Assembly: GCF_023544715.1 (NCBI RefSeq) | Contig: NZ_JAMJEZ010000019.1 | Span: forward strand, 1 to 43,559 | DNA length: 43,559 nucleotides | Source: Pseudomonas eutrophicaquae | GTDB lineage: Bacteria > Pseudomonadota > Gammaproteobacteria > Pseudomonadales > Pseudomonadaceae | Direction of reading: 5' to 3' | Shown: positions 1-9,241 of the stretch, in pieces | Position numbering within the stretch: the stretch's first letter is position 1 | Layout of the letters: each line of letters starts with the position of its first letter | Translations under genes and position numbers: made by a program | Notes under the pieces: model-generated | The model's input: the letters and a program-made list of their open reading frames with translations, nothing else | What the model was told of the DNA's origin: nothing | The model's database searches: none

Positions 1-995
1 TTGCCGCGCTTGATCTGGGCGATCTTCTTCATCACCTCGGCCATGAAGGCGTCGTAGATCGACTCCTGAATCAGCGCGCGCGACGGGCAGGTGCACACCT
101 CACCCTGGTTGAAGAACGCCAGCACCAGGCCTTCGGCGGCCTTCTCGATGAACGCAGGCTCGGCCTGCATGATGTCTTCGAAGAAGATGTTCGGGCTCTT
201 GCCGCCCAGCTCGACGGTGCTGGGGATGATGTTCTCGGCGGCGCACTTGAGGATGTGCGAGCCGACCGGGGTCGAGCCGGTAAAGGCGATCTTGGCGATG
301 CGCTTGCTGGTGGCCAGTGCCTCACCGGCCTCACGGCCGAAGCCCTGTACCACGTTGAGCACGCCCGGCGGCAGCAGGTCGCCGATCAGCTCCATCAGCA
401 CAGTGATCGACAGCGGGGTCTGCTCGGCCGGCTTGAGGACAATGGCGTTGCCCGCTGCGAGCGCCGGCGCCAGCTTCCAGGCGGCCATCAGCAGCGGGAA
501 GTTCCAGGGGATGATCTGCCCGACCACGCCTAACGGCTCGTGGAAGTGGTAGGCAGCAGTATTGTCGTTGAGCTCGGCGGCAGAGCCTTCCTGCGCGCGG
601 ATACAGCCTGCGTAGTAACGGAAGTGATCAACGGCCAGCGGTACGTCAGCGTTGAGGGTCTCGCGCACAGCTTTGCCGTTATCCCACGTCTCGGCGACGG
701 CGAGCACTTCCAGATTCTGTTCGATCCGATCGGCGATCTTAAGCAGAATGTTGGAGCGGTCCTGCACCGATGTGCGACCCCAGGCGTCAGCGGCAGCATG
801 TGCGGCATCCAGCGCCAGCTCGATGTCCTCAGCAGTGGATCGCGGGAACTCGGCGATCACCTCGCCGGTGACCGGCGAGGTGTTAGTGAAATACTGACCC
901 TTGACCGGTGCGACGAACTCGCCACCAATGTAGTTGCCATAGCGCGGCTTGAGAGAAAGGATGGCGCCTGCGGTACCCGGTTGTGCGTAGATCAT
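1..995 (-). CDS. exaC: NAD+-dependent (acet)aldehyde dehydrogenase, C-terminus beyond the window
   Basis: Cytoplasmic aldehyde dehydrogenase that would convert the aldehyde made by the periplasmic quinoprotein alcohol dehydrogenases to the acid (acetaldehyde to acetate). About 331 residues are present; the family is about 500 aa, so roughly one third is missing at the window edge. Reading from ATG at 995, the protein begins [10 protein letters not shown] and shows the ALDH fold landmarks: IIPWNFPLL, the cofactor-loop FTGSTPVG, the catalytic Glu in TVELGGKSP and the catalytic Cys in [20 protein letters not shown] lies about 8 bases upstream of the ATG. It lies just downstream of the PedH-type gene in the same orientation, but a terminator-like hairpin and a 256-base gap suggest its own promoter. 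Orthologues are called ExaC in P. aeruginosa and PedI/AldB-like in P. putida. The family assignment is secure; the substrate is inferred from context. Confidence 0.93.
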   Translation of the reverse strand, partial: MIYAQPGTAGAILSLKPRYGNYIGGEFVAPVKGQYFTNTSPVTGEVIAEFPRSTAEDIELALDAAHAAADAWGRTSVQDRSNILLKIADRIEQNLEVLAVAETWDNGKAVRETLNADVPLAVDHFRYYAGCIRAQEGSAAELNDNTAAYHFHEPLGVVGQIIPWNFPLLMAAWKLAPALAAGNAIVLKPAEQTPLSITVLMELIGDLLPPGVLNVVQGFGREAGEALATSKRIAKIAFTGSTPVGSHILKCAAENIIPSTVELGGKSPNIFFEDIMQAEPAFIEKAAEGLVLAFFNQGEVCTCPSRALIQESIYDAFMAEVMKKIAQIKRG

Positions 996-1109
996 GCTCG
1001 TAGCCTCTCTTTTATTGTCGCTGTCCGACCTGATGCTTGCGTGGACTGTGAGTGGATGTTGGCAGTCCGCTCAGCGGCCCGGTATGCACCAATGGCACAG
1101 CGAAACTTG

Positions 1110-1119
1110 TTATTTGGTA
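1110..1119 (-). promoter_or_regulatory. Degenerate TACC-WW-GGTA operator upstream of exaC
   Basis: One half of the dyad (TTGGTA on the plus strand, TACCAA on the minus strand) is perfect; the other half is degenerate. It lies about 115-125 bases before the aldehyde dehydrogenase start. It is included because the same motif is found, better conserved, before other genes of the cluster. The remaining 996-1251 sequence holds no other convincing gene. Confidence 0.35.
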
Positions 1120-1183
1120 GTAAGTCGTCACCATTGGCCAATGAAGTTGTTGAAAATGGCCGCTGCAAACAGCCTGAAACGAC

Positions 1184-1209
1184 GGAAGCGGAGCCATCGC
1201 TCCGCCTCC
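1184..1209 (-). terminator. Hairpin terminator after the PedH-type gene
   Basis: GGAGGCGGAG and CTCCGCTTCC (minus strand) form a 10-bp stem with one mismatch around a 6-base loop, followed by GTCGTTTC. It sits 43 bases after the stop of the alcohol dehydrogenase. The T-tract is weak, so termination efficiency is uncertain. Confidence 0.5.
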
Positions 1210-1251
1210 ATCGGGTAGTCCAGATTCAGCCAAGCATCGCCGAGTGCCCGG

Positions 1252-3036
1252 TCAGCGCTTGGCCACCGCCGCCACTTCCTTGGGCAGCTTAAAGGTCCAC
1301 ACCATGCCGCCCTGGTTGAAGTCCTTGATGCGCTTGGCCACCTCGCCGCCCCACAGCGGCACCGCGCCGCCCCAGCCGGACAGCACCGAGACGTACTGCT
1401 CGCCGTCCATCTCCCAGGTGACCGGCGAGCCGATCACGCCCGAGCCGGTGTTGAACTCGTAGAGTTTCTTGCCGGTCTTGGCGTCGAAGGCCATCAGGTA
1501 GCCTTCCGGATTGCCGGTGAACACCAGGTTGCCCTTGGTGGCCAGCACGCCGCCCCACAGCGGCGCGTAGTTCTTGTAGCGCCAGACTTCCTTGCCGGTC
1601 TTCGGATCGATGGCGCGCAGCACGCCGATGTAGTCCTCGTTGAGCGGGTGGATGGTGAAGCCGGCACCCAGGTAGGCCGCGCCCTTCTTGTAGGCGGTGC
1701 CCTCGTTCCAGATGTCCATGCTCCACTCGTTGGACGGCACGTAGAACAGCCCGGTGTCCTGGCTGTAGGCCATCGGCATCCAGTTCTTGCCGCCGAGGAA
1801 CGACGGCGCCACGGTGACGGTCTTGCCCTGCGCGCCGGCGTCACTGGGCGAGCCCGGACGGTTGGCGTCGTCGTAGATCGGCCGGCCGTTCTTGTCCAGG
1901 CCCTTGGCCCAGGTGATCTTGTCGACGAACGGGAAGCCGCGGATGAACTTGCCGTTGGTGCGGTCGAGCACGTAGAAGAAGCCGTTGCGGTCGGCGGTGG
2001 CCGCCGCCTTCACGGTCTTGCCGCCGTCCTGGTAGTTGAACGACACCAGTTCGTTGACGCCGTCGTAGTCCCAGCCGTCGTGTGGGGTGGTCTGGAAGTG
2101 CCACTTGATGGTGCCGTCGTCCGGGTTCAGCGCCAGGCGCGAGGACGAGTAGAGGTTGTCGCCGGGGCGCAGGTGCGAGTTCCACGGCGCCGGGTTGCCG
2201 GTACCGAACAGCAGCTGGTTGGTTTCCGGGTCATAGTAGCCGCCCAGCCACGGCGCCGCGCCGCCGGTCTTCCACAGGTCACCCGGCCAGGACTTGCCGG
2301 CCTCGCCACCGGTGATGCCGTTCTCGACCTTCTTGCCGTCCTTCCAGACGTAGCCCATGTGGCCTTCCACGGTCGGACGGGTCCACAGCAGCTCGCCGTT
2401 CTTCGGGTTGTAGGCCTCGATCTTGCCGACCACGCCGAACTCGCCGCCGGACACGCCGGTGATCAGCTTGCCGTTGACCACCAGCGGCGCGGCGGTGATC
2501 GAGTAGCCGGCCTTGTAGTCGGCCACGGTCTTCTTCCACACCACCTTGCCGGTGTCCTTGTTCAGGGCGACCAGCTTGGCGTCGAGGGTGCCGAAGATCA
2601 CCAGGTCGCCGTACAGGGCGACGCCGCGGTTGATCACGTCGCAGCACGGCATGATGCCGTCGGGCAGGCGCGCGTCGTACTGCCACAGTTCCTTGCCGGT
2701 GCGCGCATCCACCGCGAACACCCGCGAGTAGGAGGCGGTCATGTACATCACGCCATTCTTGATCAGCGGCTGGGCCTGCTGGCCGCGCTGCTTCTCGCCG
2801 CCGAAGGAGAACGCCCATACCGGCCGCAGCTGGGTGACGTTGTTGGCGTTGAGGGTATCCAGGGTGCTGTAGCGCTGACCCTGCAGGCCGAGGCCGTTGG
2901 TGACCACCTCGCCGGGGGTCTGCGCGTCCTTGAGGATGTCCTCGTCGGTGACGGCCCAGGCGGACAGCCCGGACAGCGCCAGCGCGAGGCCCAGCGTGGT
3001 CCTGGCGAAGGAATGGGTGAGACCGGAGTGCTTCAT
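1252..3036 (-). CDS. pedH: Lanthanide-type PQQ-dependent alcohol dehydrogenase (PedH/XoxF-like)
   Basis: Periplasmic quinoprotein alcohol dehydrogenase, 594 aa. ATG at 3036 is chosen because an AGAGG ribosome site precedes it and because it opens a clear signal peptide (hydrophobic core about residues 13-28, AWA cleavage); an upstream in-frame extension looks non-coding. Visible family features are the vicinal disulfide Cys131-Cys132 (MPCCDV), the metal-binding Glu199 (GGEFG) and Asn281 (GNPAPW), and repeated W-motif beta-propeller blades. The catalytic Asp323 is in the string WDYDGVNE. Asp325, two residues on, is the extra acidic ligand diagnostic of lanthanide-dependent XoxF/PedH enzymes; calcium enzymes have a small neutral residue there. 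Electrons would pass from PQQ to the cytochrome c550 encoded at 9242. The lanthanide assignment follows from this residue and is not proven here. Confidence 0.93.
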   Translation of the reverse strand: MKHSGLTHSFARTTLGLALALSGLSAWAVTDEDILKDAQTPGEVVTNGLGLQGQRYSTLDTLNANNVTQLRPVWAFSFGGEKQRGQQAQPLIKNGVMYMTASYSRVFAVDARTGKELWQYDARLPDGIMPCCDVINRGVALYGDLVIFGTLDAKLVALNKDTGKVVWKKTVADYKAGYSITAAPLVVNGKLITGVSGGEFGVVGKIEAYNPKNGELLWTRPTVEGHMGYVWKDGKKVENGITGGEAGKSWPGDLWKTGGAAPWLGGYYDPETNQLLFGTGNPAPWNSHLRPGDNLYSSSRLALNPDDGTIKWHFQTTPHDGWDYDGVNELVSFNYQDGGKTVKAAATADRNGFFYVLDRTNGKFIRGFPFVDKITWAKGLDKNGRPIYDDANRPGSPSDAGAQGKTVTVAPSFLGGKNWMPMAYSQDTGLFYVPSNEWSMDIWNEGTAYKKGAAYLGAGFTIHPLNEDYIGVLRAIDPKTGKEVWRYKNYAPLWGGVLATKGNLVFTGNPEGYLMAFDAKTGKKLYEFNTGSGVIGSPVTWEMDGEQYVSVLSGWGGAVPLWGGEVAKRIKDFNQGGMVWTFKLPKEVAAVAKR

Positions 3037-3067
3037 TGCGGCTACCTCTGCGGGTTCATTGTTATTG

Positions 3068-3084
3068 CCGGGAATTTTTCCCGG
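3068..3084 (-). repeat. CCGGGAA/TTCCCGG palindrome in the pedH leader
   Basis: A 17-base inverted repeat with 7-bp arms and a 3-base centre lies 32 bases before the pedH start codon. It may be an operator or an mRNA hairpin. Related TTCCCG/CGGGAA segments occur before pedE. Confidence 0.5.
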
Positions 3085-3148
3085 TCTGTGACGAATTCTT
3101 CGCCGCAGGGGGTGGCGCAACAATTGATCGCGGGGAGCAAAGACCTGC

Positions 3149-3158
3149 TTCCTTGGTA
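3149..3158 (-). promoter_or_regulatory. TACC-WW-GGTA operator upstream of pedH
   Basis: TTCCTTGGTA on the plus strand matches the dyad consensus at 9 of 10 positions. It lies about 113 bases before the pedH start codon, a plausible activator position. Confidence 0.5.
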
Positions 3159-3203
3159 GCAATACCCGCCCGCCAGGCGGCAGGCGCCGCGCCAACGGCA
3201 AGA

Positions 3204-3242
3204 CGCCGCAACCGCCACCGGGGCACGGTGGCGGTTGCGGCG
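3204..3242 (-). terminator. Strong GC hairpin after pntB
   Basis: A perfect 16-bp stem (3204-3219 with 3227-3242) with a 7-base loop lies 31 bases after the pntB stop codon, between pntB and the pedH promoter. It lacks a good T-tract but is the obvious candidate for separating the two units. Confidence 0.6.
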
Positions 3243-3272
3243 CCGAGGGTCCGGGGCGGCCGAGGCCGGGGG

Positions 3273-4724
3273 TCAGCCGACCGCCTTGACCATGTCTTCG
3301 AGCACCTTCTTGGCGTCGCCGAACACCATCATCGACTTGTCCATGTAGAACAGCTCGTTATCCAGGCCCGCATAGCCGCTGGCCATCGAGCGCTTGTTGA
3401 CGATCACGGTTCTGGCCTTGTACGCGTCGAGGATCGGCATCCCGGCAATCGGCGAGTGCGGATCGGTCTTCGCCGCCGGGTTGACCACGTCGTTGGCGCC
3501 CAGCACCAGCACCACGTCGGTCTGGCCGAACTCGGGGTTGATGTCGTCCATCTCGAACACCTGCTCGTAGGGCACCTCGGCCTCGGCCAGCAGCACGTTC
3601 ATGTGTCCCGGCATCCGTCCGGCCACCGGGTGGATGGCGTATTTCACGCTGATCCCGCGGTGCGCCAGTTTCTCCGCCAGTTCCATCAGCGCGTGCTGGG
3701 CGCGGGCCACCGCGAGACCATAGCCGGGGACGATGATCACGCTGTCGGCGTTGCCCAGCAGGAAGGCGGCGTCGTCCGCCGAGCCGCTCTTCACCGGGCG
3801 CTGTTCCTGGCTGCCGTCCTGAACGCCGGCGCCGGCTTCGGCGCCGAAGCCGCCGAGGATCACGTTGAAGAACGAGCGGTTCATCGCCTTGCACATGATG
3901 TAGGAGAGGATCGCGCCGCTCGAACCGACCAGGCTGCCGGCGACGATCAGCATCGCGTTGTTCAGCGAGAAGCCGATACCGGCCGCCGCCCAGCCCGAGT
4001 AGCTGTTGAGCATCGACACCACCACCGGCATGTCGGCGCCGCCGATCGGGATGATGATCAGCACGCCGATCACGAAGGCCAGCGCCACCAGCACGGCGAA
4101 GGCGGTCAGGTCACCGCTGAAGGTGAAGGCCAGACCGAGGCCGAGGATGGCCAGGCCCATGGCCAGGTTCAGCCAGTGCTGGCCGGCGAAGGTCACCGGG
4201 GCGCCCTGGAACAGGCGGAGCCTGTATTTGCCCGACAGCTTGCCGAAGGCGATCACCGAGCCGGAGAAGGTGATGGCGCCGATGGCCGCGCCGAGGAACA
4301 GTTCCAGGCGGTTGCCGGCGGGGATCGGCTCGCCCAGTTGCGCGACGATGCCCAGCGACTGCGGCTCGACCACCGCGGCGATGGCGATGAACACCGCGGC
4401 CAGGCCGATCATGCTGTGCATGAAGGCAACCAGCTCGGGCATCTTGGTCATCTCGACGCGCTTGGCCATGAGCGTGCCGGCCGTGCCGCCGAGCAGCAGG
4501 CCGAAAATCACGTAGCCGAGGCCGGCGGTGGTCCCCCCTTCTTGTAGGGAGAGCGCGCCGAGCTTGTAGATCAGGCCGACGGTGGTGAGCACGGCGATGG
4601 CCATGCCGACCATGCCGAACAGGTTGCCGCGGCGCGAGCTGGTCGGGTGGGAGAGGCCCTTGAGGGCCTGAATGAAACATATGGAGGCAACCAGGTAGCA
4701 GCTGGTGATCAGGTTCATGCTCAT
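3273..4724 (-). CDS. pntB: Proton-translocating NAD(P)+ transhydrogenase, beta subunit
   Basis: Inner-membrane beta subunit, 483 aa, the usual length. It carries the NADP(H)-binding domain III and, with PntA, couples hydride transfer between NADH and NADP+ to proton movement. The N-terminal 270 residues are a run of hydrophobic helices (for example around residues 6-20, 35-52, 88-105, 163-180). The C-terminal domain shows the nucleotide-binding string [25 protein letters not shown] and [14 protein letters not shown], all classic PntB sequences. The start codon at 4724 lies within a couple of bases of the preceding pntAB stop, so translation is probably coupled. It is the last gene of a three-gene operon. 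Confidence 0.97.
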   Translation of the reverse strand: MSMNLITSCYLVASICFIQALKGLSHPTSSRRGNLFGMVGMAIAVLTTVGLIYKLGALSLQEGGTTAGLGYVIFGLLLGGTAGTLMAKRVEMTKMPELVAFMHSMIGLAAVFIAIAAVVEPQSLGIVAQLGEPIPAGNRLELFLGAAIGAITFSGSVIAFGKLSGKYRLRLFQGAPVTFAGQHWLNLAMGLAILGLGLAFTFSGDLTAFAVLVALAFVIGVLIIIPIGGADMPVVVSMLNSYSGWAAAGIGFSLNNAMLIVAGSLVGSSGAILSYIMCKAMNRSFFNVILGGFGAEAGAGVQDGSQEQRPVKSGSADDAAFLLGNADSVIIVPGYGLAVARAQHALMELAEKLAHRGISVKYAIHPVAGRMPGHMNVLLAEAEVPYEQVFEMDDINPEFGQTDVVLVLGANDVVNPAAKTDPHSPIAGMPILDAYKARTVIVNKRSMASGYAGLDNELFYMDKSMMVFGDAKKVLEDMVKAVG

Positions 4725-4725
4725 C

Positions 4726-5040
4726 TCAACGACCCTCCGCCGGGGCTTTCGGCGCCTTTTTCTTGAACATGTCGAGCATCCGCCGGGTGACCAGGAAGCC
4801 GCCGAACACGTTGACCGCGGCCAGCGCCACGGCCAGGGTGCCCATGGTCTTGCCCAGGCCGGTTTCGGTCAGCGCCGCGGCCAGCATGGCGCCGACGATG
4901 ACGATGGCGGAGATGGCGTTGGTGACCGCCATCAGCGGGGTGTGCAGTGCGGGGGTGACGTTCCACACCACGTGGTAGCCGACGTAGATCGCCAGCACGA
5001 AGATGATCAGGTTGTAGAGACCGTCGGAGATCGGATCCAT
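4726..5040 (-). CDS. pntAB: NAD(P)+ transhydrogenase, alpha subunit part 2 (membrane segment)
   Basis: Small membrane protein, 104 aa, corresponding to the C-terminal transmembrane domain of PntA in organisms where that subunit is split. Starting at ATG 5040 (MDPISDGLYN) it has three to four hydrophobic helices (about residues 8-25, 36-60, 62-84) and ends in a basic tail, MFKKKAPKAPAEGR. A TAGGAGG-type ribosome site lies just upstream. In-frame sequence further upstream is non-coding in character and overlaps the preceding gene, so it was not included. It sits between pntAA (47-base gap) and pntB. Confidence 0.95.
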   Translation of the reverse strand: MDPISDGLYNLIIFVLAIYVGYHVVWNVTPALHTPLMAVTNAISAIVIVGAMLAAALTETGLGKTMGTLAVALAAVNVFGGFLVTRRMLDMFKKKAPKAPAEGR

Positions 5041-5087
5041 GGTTGTTGTCCTTGTAGGAGGTCCGCGAAGGGGGCTGACGGGCGGGC

Positions 5088-6212
5088 TCAGGCGGCGTTG
5101 CGGCGCAGCACCTGGCCGCCTTCGCACATCAGGCAGGCGGCGACGATGTCGTCGTCGCGGTCGAGGTGGAAGCGGCCTTCGCCGTCGAGCACCAGCTTGA
5201 GGAAGTCCAGCAGGTTGCGCGCGTAGAGGGCCGAGGCGTCGGCCGGCAGCAGCGCCGGCAGGTTGGTGTGGCCGACCAGGGTCACGCCGTGGCGCACCAC
5301 CACCTCGCCGGGCACGCTCAGCGGGCAGTTGCCGCCCTGGGCGGCGGCCAGGTCGATGATCACCGAGCCGGGCTTCATCTCGGCCACGGTGGCCTCGTGC
5401 AGCAGGGTCGGCGCCTGGCGTCCGGGGATCAGTGCGGTGGTGATGACGATGTCGGCCTGCCGGGCGCGCTCGTGCACCGCCTGGGCCTGGCGCGCCATCC
5501 ACGAGGCCGGCATCGGCCGCGCGTAGCCGCCGACGCCTTCGGCGCATTCGCGCTCCTCGTCGGTCTCGCAGGGCACGTCGATGAACTTGGCGCCGAGCGA
5601 CTCCACCTGTTCCCTGACCGCTGGACGCACGTCCGAGGCCTCGATCACTGCGCCGAGGCGCCGCGCGGTGGCAATCGCCTGCAGCCCGGCGACGCCGGCA
5701 CCGAGCACCAGCACGCGGGCGGCCTTCACCGTACCGGCGGCGGTCATCAGCATCGGCATGAAGCGCGGGTAGTGGTCGACGGCGAGCATCACCGCCTTGT
5801 AACCAGCAACATTGGCCTGCGAGGACAGCACGTCGAGGCTCTGCGCCCGCGAGGTGCGCGGCGCCGCCTCCAGGGCGAAGGCAGTGATGCCCTGCGCGGC
5901 CATGCGCTCGATCTGCGCGCCGTCGAAGGGGTTGAGCATGCCAACCAGTACCGCACCCGGACGCATCTGCGTCAGCTCGGTGGTACTGGGGGCGGCGACC
6001 TTGAGCACCAGCTCGGCACTGAGGGCGGCGCCGGCATCGGCCAGGCGGGCGCCGGCAGCCTCATAATCACCGTCGGTAATGCAGGCGGCGCGCCCGGCGC
6101 CGGCCTCAACGACGACCTGATGGCCTTGGGCGACAAATTTCCGGACCGTCTCCGGGGTGGCGGCCACGCGGGTTTCGCCATCGTGGGTTTCGCGGGGTAT
6201 ACCTATCTGCAC
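5088..6212 (-). CDS. pntAA: NAD(P)+ transhydrogenase, alpha subunit part 1
   Basis: Cytoplasmic NAD(H)-binding subunit (domain I), 374 aa. It begins IGIPRETHDGETRVAATPETV, the hallmark of the alanine dehydrogenase/PNT family, and has the Rossmann motif VLGAGVAGLQAI. Start choice: a GTG at 6212 is preceded by GGGAGA at 7 bases; a TTG two codons earlier (6218) is too close to that site. The product would form the transhydrogenase with PntAB and PntB, regenerating NADPH from NADH. Its presence between the PedH-type gene and the quinoprotein accessory genes is unusual compared with the P. putida layout I remember. Confidence 0.95.
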   Translation of the reverse strand: MQIGIPRETHDGETRVAATPETVRKFVAQGHQVVVEAGAGRAACITDGDYEAAGARLADAGAALSAELVLKVAAPSTTELTQMRPGAVLVGMLNPFDGAQIERMAAQGITAFALEAAPRTSRAQSLDVLSSQANVAGYKAVMLAVDHYPRFMPMLMTAAGTVKAARVLVLGAGVAGLQAIATARRLGAVIEASDVRPAVREQVESLGAKFIDVPCETDEERECAEGVGGYARPMPASWMARQAQAVHERARQADIVITTALIPGRQAPTLLHEATVAEMKPGSVIIDLAAAQGGNCPLSVPGEVVVRHGVTLVGHTNLPALLPADASALYARNLLDFLKLVLDGEGRFHLDRDDDIVAACLMCEGGQVLRRNAA

Positions 6213-6357
6213 GGGCAAGTCTCCCTAGACAATTTCATAGTTCCCGGGGGGCGTGCCGCAGGGCCGGAGAAGGCCGGGCGTTGCGGCCGGAGCATTGTGC
6301 AAAGCTCTCGAACAGGCCGGCAACGCCTTGATTTGAATACGGTACGATAATTGCAAT

Positions 6358-6400
6358 GCGACTTTAGCCATAGGGATAAGGCATCCGACCGGAAAGTCGC
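6358..6400. other. Inverted repeat in the pnt upstream region
   Basis: GCGACTTT and AAAGTCGC (8-bp arms, 27-base spacer) flank the start of the 185-base gap between the metallohydrolase and pntAA. It could be a terminator of the metallohydrolase or an operator. The AT-richer block at 6330-6358 next to it is the likely pnt promoter; no confident -35/-10 pair is assigned. Confidence 0.3.
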
Positions 6401-6403
6401 AAA

Positions 6404-7339
6404 TCAGTCGCTGTTGACCTGCCGGAACACCTGCGCCTCGTACTTCGGGTACAGGTGAGTGACCGTGCGGGTCAGCTCGAAACGACTCTGGCTGATGGCT
6501 GCAAAGCGCTCGGGAATCGGCGTGTTCATCACCTCGTTCATGTCAAGGCCAGCGGCGGCCGAGTCGCGCAGCAGGCCGTCGAGCCAGCCGAGGTAGTCGC
6601 GCATCTGCGCAAAAGGCTCGCGCCCGCTGGCCACCGGGCCATGGCCGGGCACCAGCAGCGCATAGGGCAGCTTCTCCAGCGCAGCCAGATCGTCCAGCCA
6701 GACCTGCAGCCCCAGCGCCTGCGGGGTGGTCAGGGCGCGCTGGTAGAACACCAGATCGGCGGCGAACAACACCCCAGTGGTCTCGTCGAGGATCGCCAGA
6801 TCGGCACCGGTATGCCCGCTGAAGGCCAGCATGCGCAGGCGATGACCACCAATTTCGCGCACGCCGGGTTCCAGCGTCTCGCCCGGCAGCAGCACCTCGG
6901 TGCCGCGCATCCAGTCGCCGAGCAGGCGATACAGGTTGTCGGCGAACGCTGGCCCCTGCTCGGCGAGCAGCTCGCGGGTGCGCGCCAGCGAGGCGATGGG
7001 CAGATCACTGAAGGCCTGATTGCCGAACACATGGTCGGGGTGATGGTGGGTGTTGATCACCAGGACGATCGGCCGCTCGGTGACCCGGCCGATGGCGGCG
7101 CGCAGCGCCTCGCCGTAGCGCCTGGAGATGCCGGTGTCGATCAGCACCACCCCGGCCTCGGTGACGATGAACGCCACGTTGACGATGTCGCCACCGTTGC
7201 TCATGGCGAAGTTCTCGGTGCTGCCTTCCAGCAGCCAGGTGTTTTCGGCGATCCGGCGCGGTTCGAGAGCGTAGACCAGCTCGGCCGCCGCCAGCGGCAG
7301 GCTGAGGAAGAGCGCCACAAACAGGCTGAACAGACGCAT
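6404..7339 (-). CDS. Quinoprotein-associated zinc metallohydrolase (metallo-beta-lactamase fold)
   Basis: Exported MBL-fold protein, 311 aa, with a signal peptide (MRLFSLFVALFLSLPLAAA). The zinc-site motif HxHxDH is present as THHHPDH (His98, His100, Asp102, His103), followed by SGHTGADL, the metal-bridging Asp in LFAADLVF and the C-terminal VPGHGPV. It matches the family that co-occurs with PQQ dehydrogenases and SoxYZ-like carriers (quinoprotein relay system zinc metallohydrolase); the substrate is unknown. Start at ATG 7339 is backed by GGAGA five bases upstream. It is followed by pnt and preceded by the SoxYZ-like gene (147-base gap). Confidence 0.88.
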   Translation of the reverse strand: MRLFSLFVALFLSLPLAAAELVYALEPRRIAENTWLLEGSTENFAMSNGGDIVNVAFIVTEAGVVLIDTGISRRYGEALRAAIGRVTERPIVLVINTHHHPDHVFGNQAFSDLPIASLARTRELLAEQGPAFADNLYRLLGDWMRGTEVLLPGETLEPGVREIGGHRLRMLAFSGHTGADLAILDETTGVLFAADLVFYQRALTTPQALGLQVWLDDLAALEKLPYALLVPGHGPVASGREPFAQMRDYLGWLDGLLRDSAAAGLDMNEVMNTPIPERFAAISQSRFELTRTVTHLYPKYEAQVFRQVNSD

Positions 7340-7486
7340 GGTGTCTCCTTTGCGGGATGGGGGAGCGCGGCCCGCCCGGCGCCCGCGCACCGCGCCCGGG
7401 AGACCCACCGCGCCGAACGTCCGGATCGGGCGGGGCGAACCGCAGGGAAGCGCCGCGCGCAGCGGCGCGGCGCCGGATGGCGAAGC

Positions 7487-8242
7487 TCAGAACGCCGCTT
7501 CGAATTCGTTGCCGTTGTTGTCGCGCAGCCACAGGCGCTGGCCGGCCTCGCGGTCGCCCAGCTGTAGGGTCAGGGTCGGGTTCTCGCTCACCGAGGGGTG
7601 CAGCTCCAGGCTGGCCAGCACCTCGCCGGCCTCGCTGCGCAGCTCGGCACGCTCAACGAAGAACTCGGGGATGCCACTGGACAGGCCGTTGTCCATCGGG
7701 TGTGACACCCGCAGCCGCAGGCGGCTGCCCTCGCCCATCGGGAAGCGTGCGCCGAACACCTCGCCGAGGTGGTCTTCCCAGCCGCCCTGGGCGCGTACCG
7801 CACTGGGCGCAGTACAGCCGCCGCCGGCGGCATCGATACGGGTCGAACCGATATGCCAGACGCCGTCGCGGGTCAGCACCGCAGCGCGGATCGGCGTGGA
7901 CTGCTCGACGCGGATATTCAGAGCGATACGCGGCGCCACCGGCCCCGTAGGGACGAAGCTGAAGATCTGCGGAATCGGATTGAGTTCGGCCCAGGCGAGG
8001 ATGCGCACCACCTCGCTGCCCAGCGCCGTAGCATCGATGCTGATCGGCACCTGGCGGGCATCCTCGGCGAACGGCGGCGCACTCAGGCGCACCCGCTCGT
8101 CGAACTCGTAGGGCGCCGCGCCGAGAAAGCGCGTCTGGTGGAAGCTCCACATCGGCGACTGCAGCGGATCGCTCTCGCCGGCCCACAAGGGGCCGCTCAA
8201 CAGCAGCCAGCCCAGCGCCAGACCCATGCTTCGGATCGTCAT
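7487..8242 (-). CDS. Quinoprotein dehydrogenase-associated SoxYZ-like carrier
   Basis: Periplasmic protein, 251 aa, with a signal peptide ending near WAGES. It resembles a fusion of SoxY and SoxZ, the sulfur-oxidation carrier pair. The SoxY-like half (about residues 40-147) ends in GGGCTAPS with Cys143, the counterpart of the SoxY swinging-arm cysteine. The SoxZ-like half (about 155-251) contains SHPMDNGL, as in SoxZ. The family is recurrently found beside PQQ alcohol dehydrogenases and an MBL hydrolase, as here. The cargo is unknown; a covalent carrier role in maturation or electron transfer is inference. GGAGGCAGGG precedes the start. Confidence 0.88.
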   Translation of the reverse strand: MTIRSMGLALGWLLLSGPLWAGESDPLQSPMWSFHQTRFLGAAPYEFDERVRLSAPPFAEDARQVPISIDATALGSEVVRILAWAELNPIPQIFSFVPTGPVAPRIALNIRVEQSTPIRAAVLTRDGVWHIGSTRIDAAGGGCTAPSAVRAQGGWEDHLGEVFGARFPMGEGSRLRLRVSHPMDNGLSSGIPEFFVERAELRSEAGEVLASLELHPSVSENPTLTLQLGDREAGQRLWLRDNNGNEFEAAF

Positions 8243-8260
8243 TCCCTGCCTCCTTCCCGT

Positions 8261-8281
8261 GTAGGGTGCGCCGTGCGCACC
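8261..8281. repeat. REP-like palindrome, copy 1
   Basis: Contains GGGTGCGCCGTGCGCACC, an imperfect palindrome typical of Pseudomonas extragenic repeats. The complete 21-base unit recurs in exact inverted form at 11991-12011. It lies in the 90-base gap between the substrate-binding-like gene and the SoxYZ-like gene. Confidence 0.75.
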
Positions 8282-8332
8282 GATAGCGCTCCGGCGCTCG
8301 CAAACAGGGACGCGGAGCGTGGGAGCGATCGC

Positions 8333-9238
8333 TCAGTCGCCGCGGGTCTGCGCCTGCACCTCGCCCTCGTACAGTTCCGGCACCTCGTAGCGCAGCCCGT
8401 AGCGGGCGTAGATCTTCGCCAGTTCGCCGGCGCCGATCAGCTCGACCAGCCCGCCCTCCAGGGCGTAGGCCAGCTGGCGGTTGCTCTCGTGCACCGCCAT
8501 GCCGATGTCCCACTGCTGGCGACCCATCTCCGGATAGGCGTTGTCGGCGGCCTTGAGCTGAGGATCGCCGGCCTCGTGGAGCAGCCAGTCGATCTCGCCG
8601 CGCATGGCCATCACCGCATCCACCTGCCCCTCGCGCATCGCGGCGAAGGCCAGCGGCGGGCTGGCGAAGTGGCGGGTGTTGCGGCTCATCCGTCCGCCGA
8701 ACACCGAACTCATGTAGAACGACGGCACGCTCTCCAGCTCGACGCCGATCGGGTGGTAGCCGAACACCGCGACGCTGGGCACCTCCGCAAGCCGGCGGGT
8801 GTCGTGGGCGACCTGCCAGCGCTCGCGCTGGTAGGGGCCGAACATCACCACCAGTTCGTTGACCAGCTCGCCCAGCTCGTTGCGCTTGTAGGAAAACTCG
8901 CGGTCGTAGGGCACCCGCAGCATCACGTCGGCCAGCACGTCCGGGCGCAGGTAGTGGCCCTTCCAGACGAAATTGCGCAGGTCGTCTTCGAGCTTCTCGC
9001 CCGGCGCGACCCACAGCAGTTCGAGGGCCAGGCCCTGGCTGTCGGCCAGCTTCTGCGCCAGCTCGACGTCGACGCCCCGCGCCTGGCCGTCGGCGCGGAA
9101 GCTGTAGGGGGGGAAGTCTTCGTACACCGCCACCTTGAGCACGCCCGAGGCGACGATGTCGTCGAAGGCACGTACCTGTGCTTGGGCCGTTCCCAGCCCG
9201 ACCAGGCACAGCAACAGCAGGAACAGGCGCGCCATCAT
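8333..9238 (-). CDS. Quinoprotein dehydrogenase-associated periplasmic substrate-binding-like protein
   Basis: Exported protein, 301 aa, with a signal peptide (ARLFLLLLCLVGLGTAQAQ). It has the family 3 solute-binding fold: an N-terminal string SGVLKVAVYEDFPPYSF and lobe-connecting residues through to GELAKIYARYGL. It belongs to the family always found near PQQ dehydrogenases (MxaJ/XoxJ/PedG-like), thought to assist activation of the apo-dehydrogenase rather than to feed a transporter. MxaJ/XoxJ homology is family knowledge and not directly shown. Two ATG codons are adjacent (9238 and 9235); either could start. The cytochrome c550 stop lies three bases upstream, so the two are co-transcribed. 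Confidence 0.87.
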   Translation of the reverse strand: MMARLFLLLLCLVGLGTAQAQVRAFDDIVASGVLKVAVYEDFPPYSFRADGQARGVDVELAQKLADSQGLALELLWVAPGEKLEDDLRNFVWKGHYLRPDVLADVMLRVPYDREFSYKRNELGELVNELVVMFGPYQRERWQVAHDTRRLAEVPSVAVFGYHPIGVELESVPSFYMSSVFGGRMSRNTRHFASPPLAFAAMREGQVDAVMAMRGEIDWLLHEAGDPQLKAADNAYPEMGRQQWDIGMAVHESNRQLAYALEGGLVELIGAGELAKIYARYGLRYEVPELYEGEVQAQTRGD

Positions 9239-9241
9239 GGC

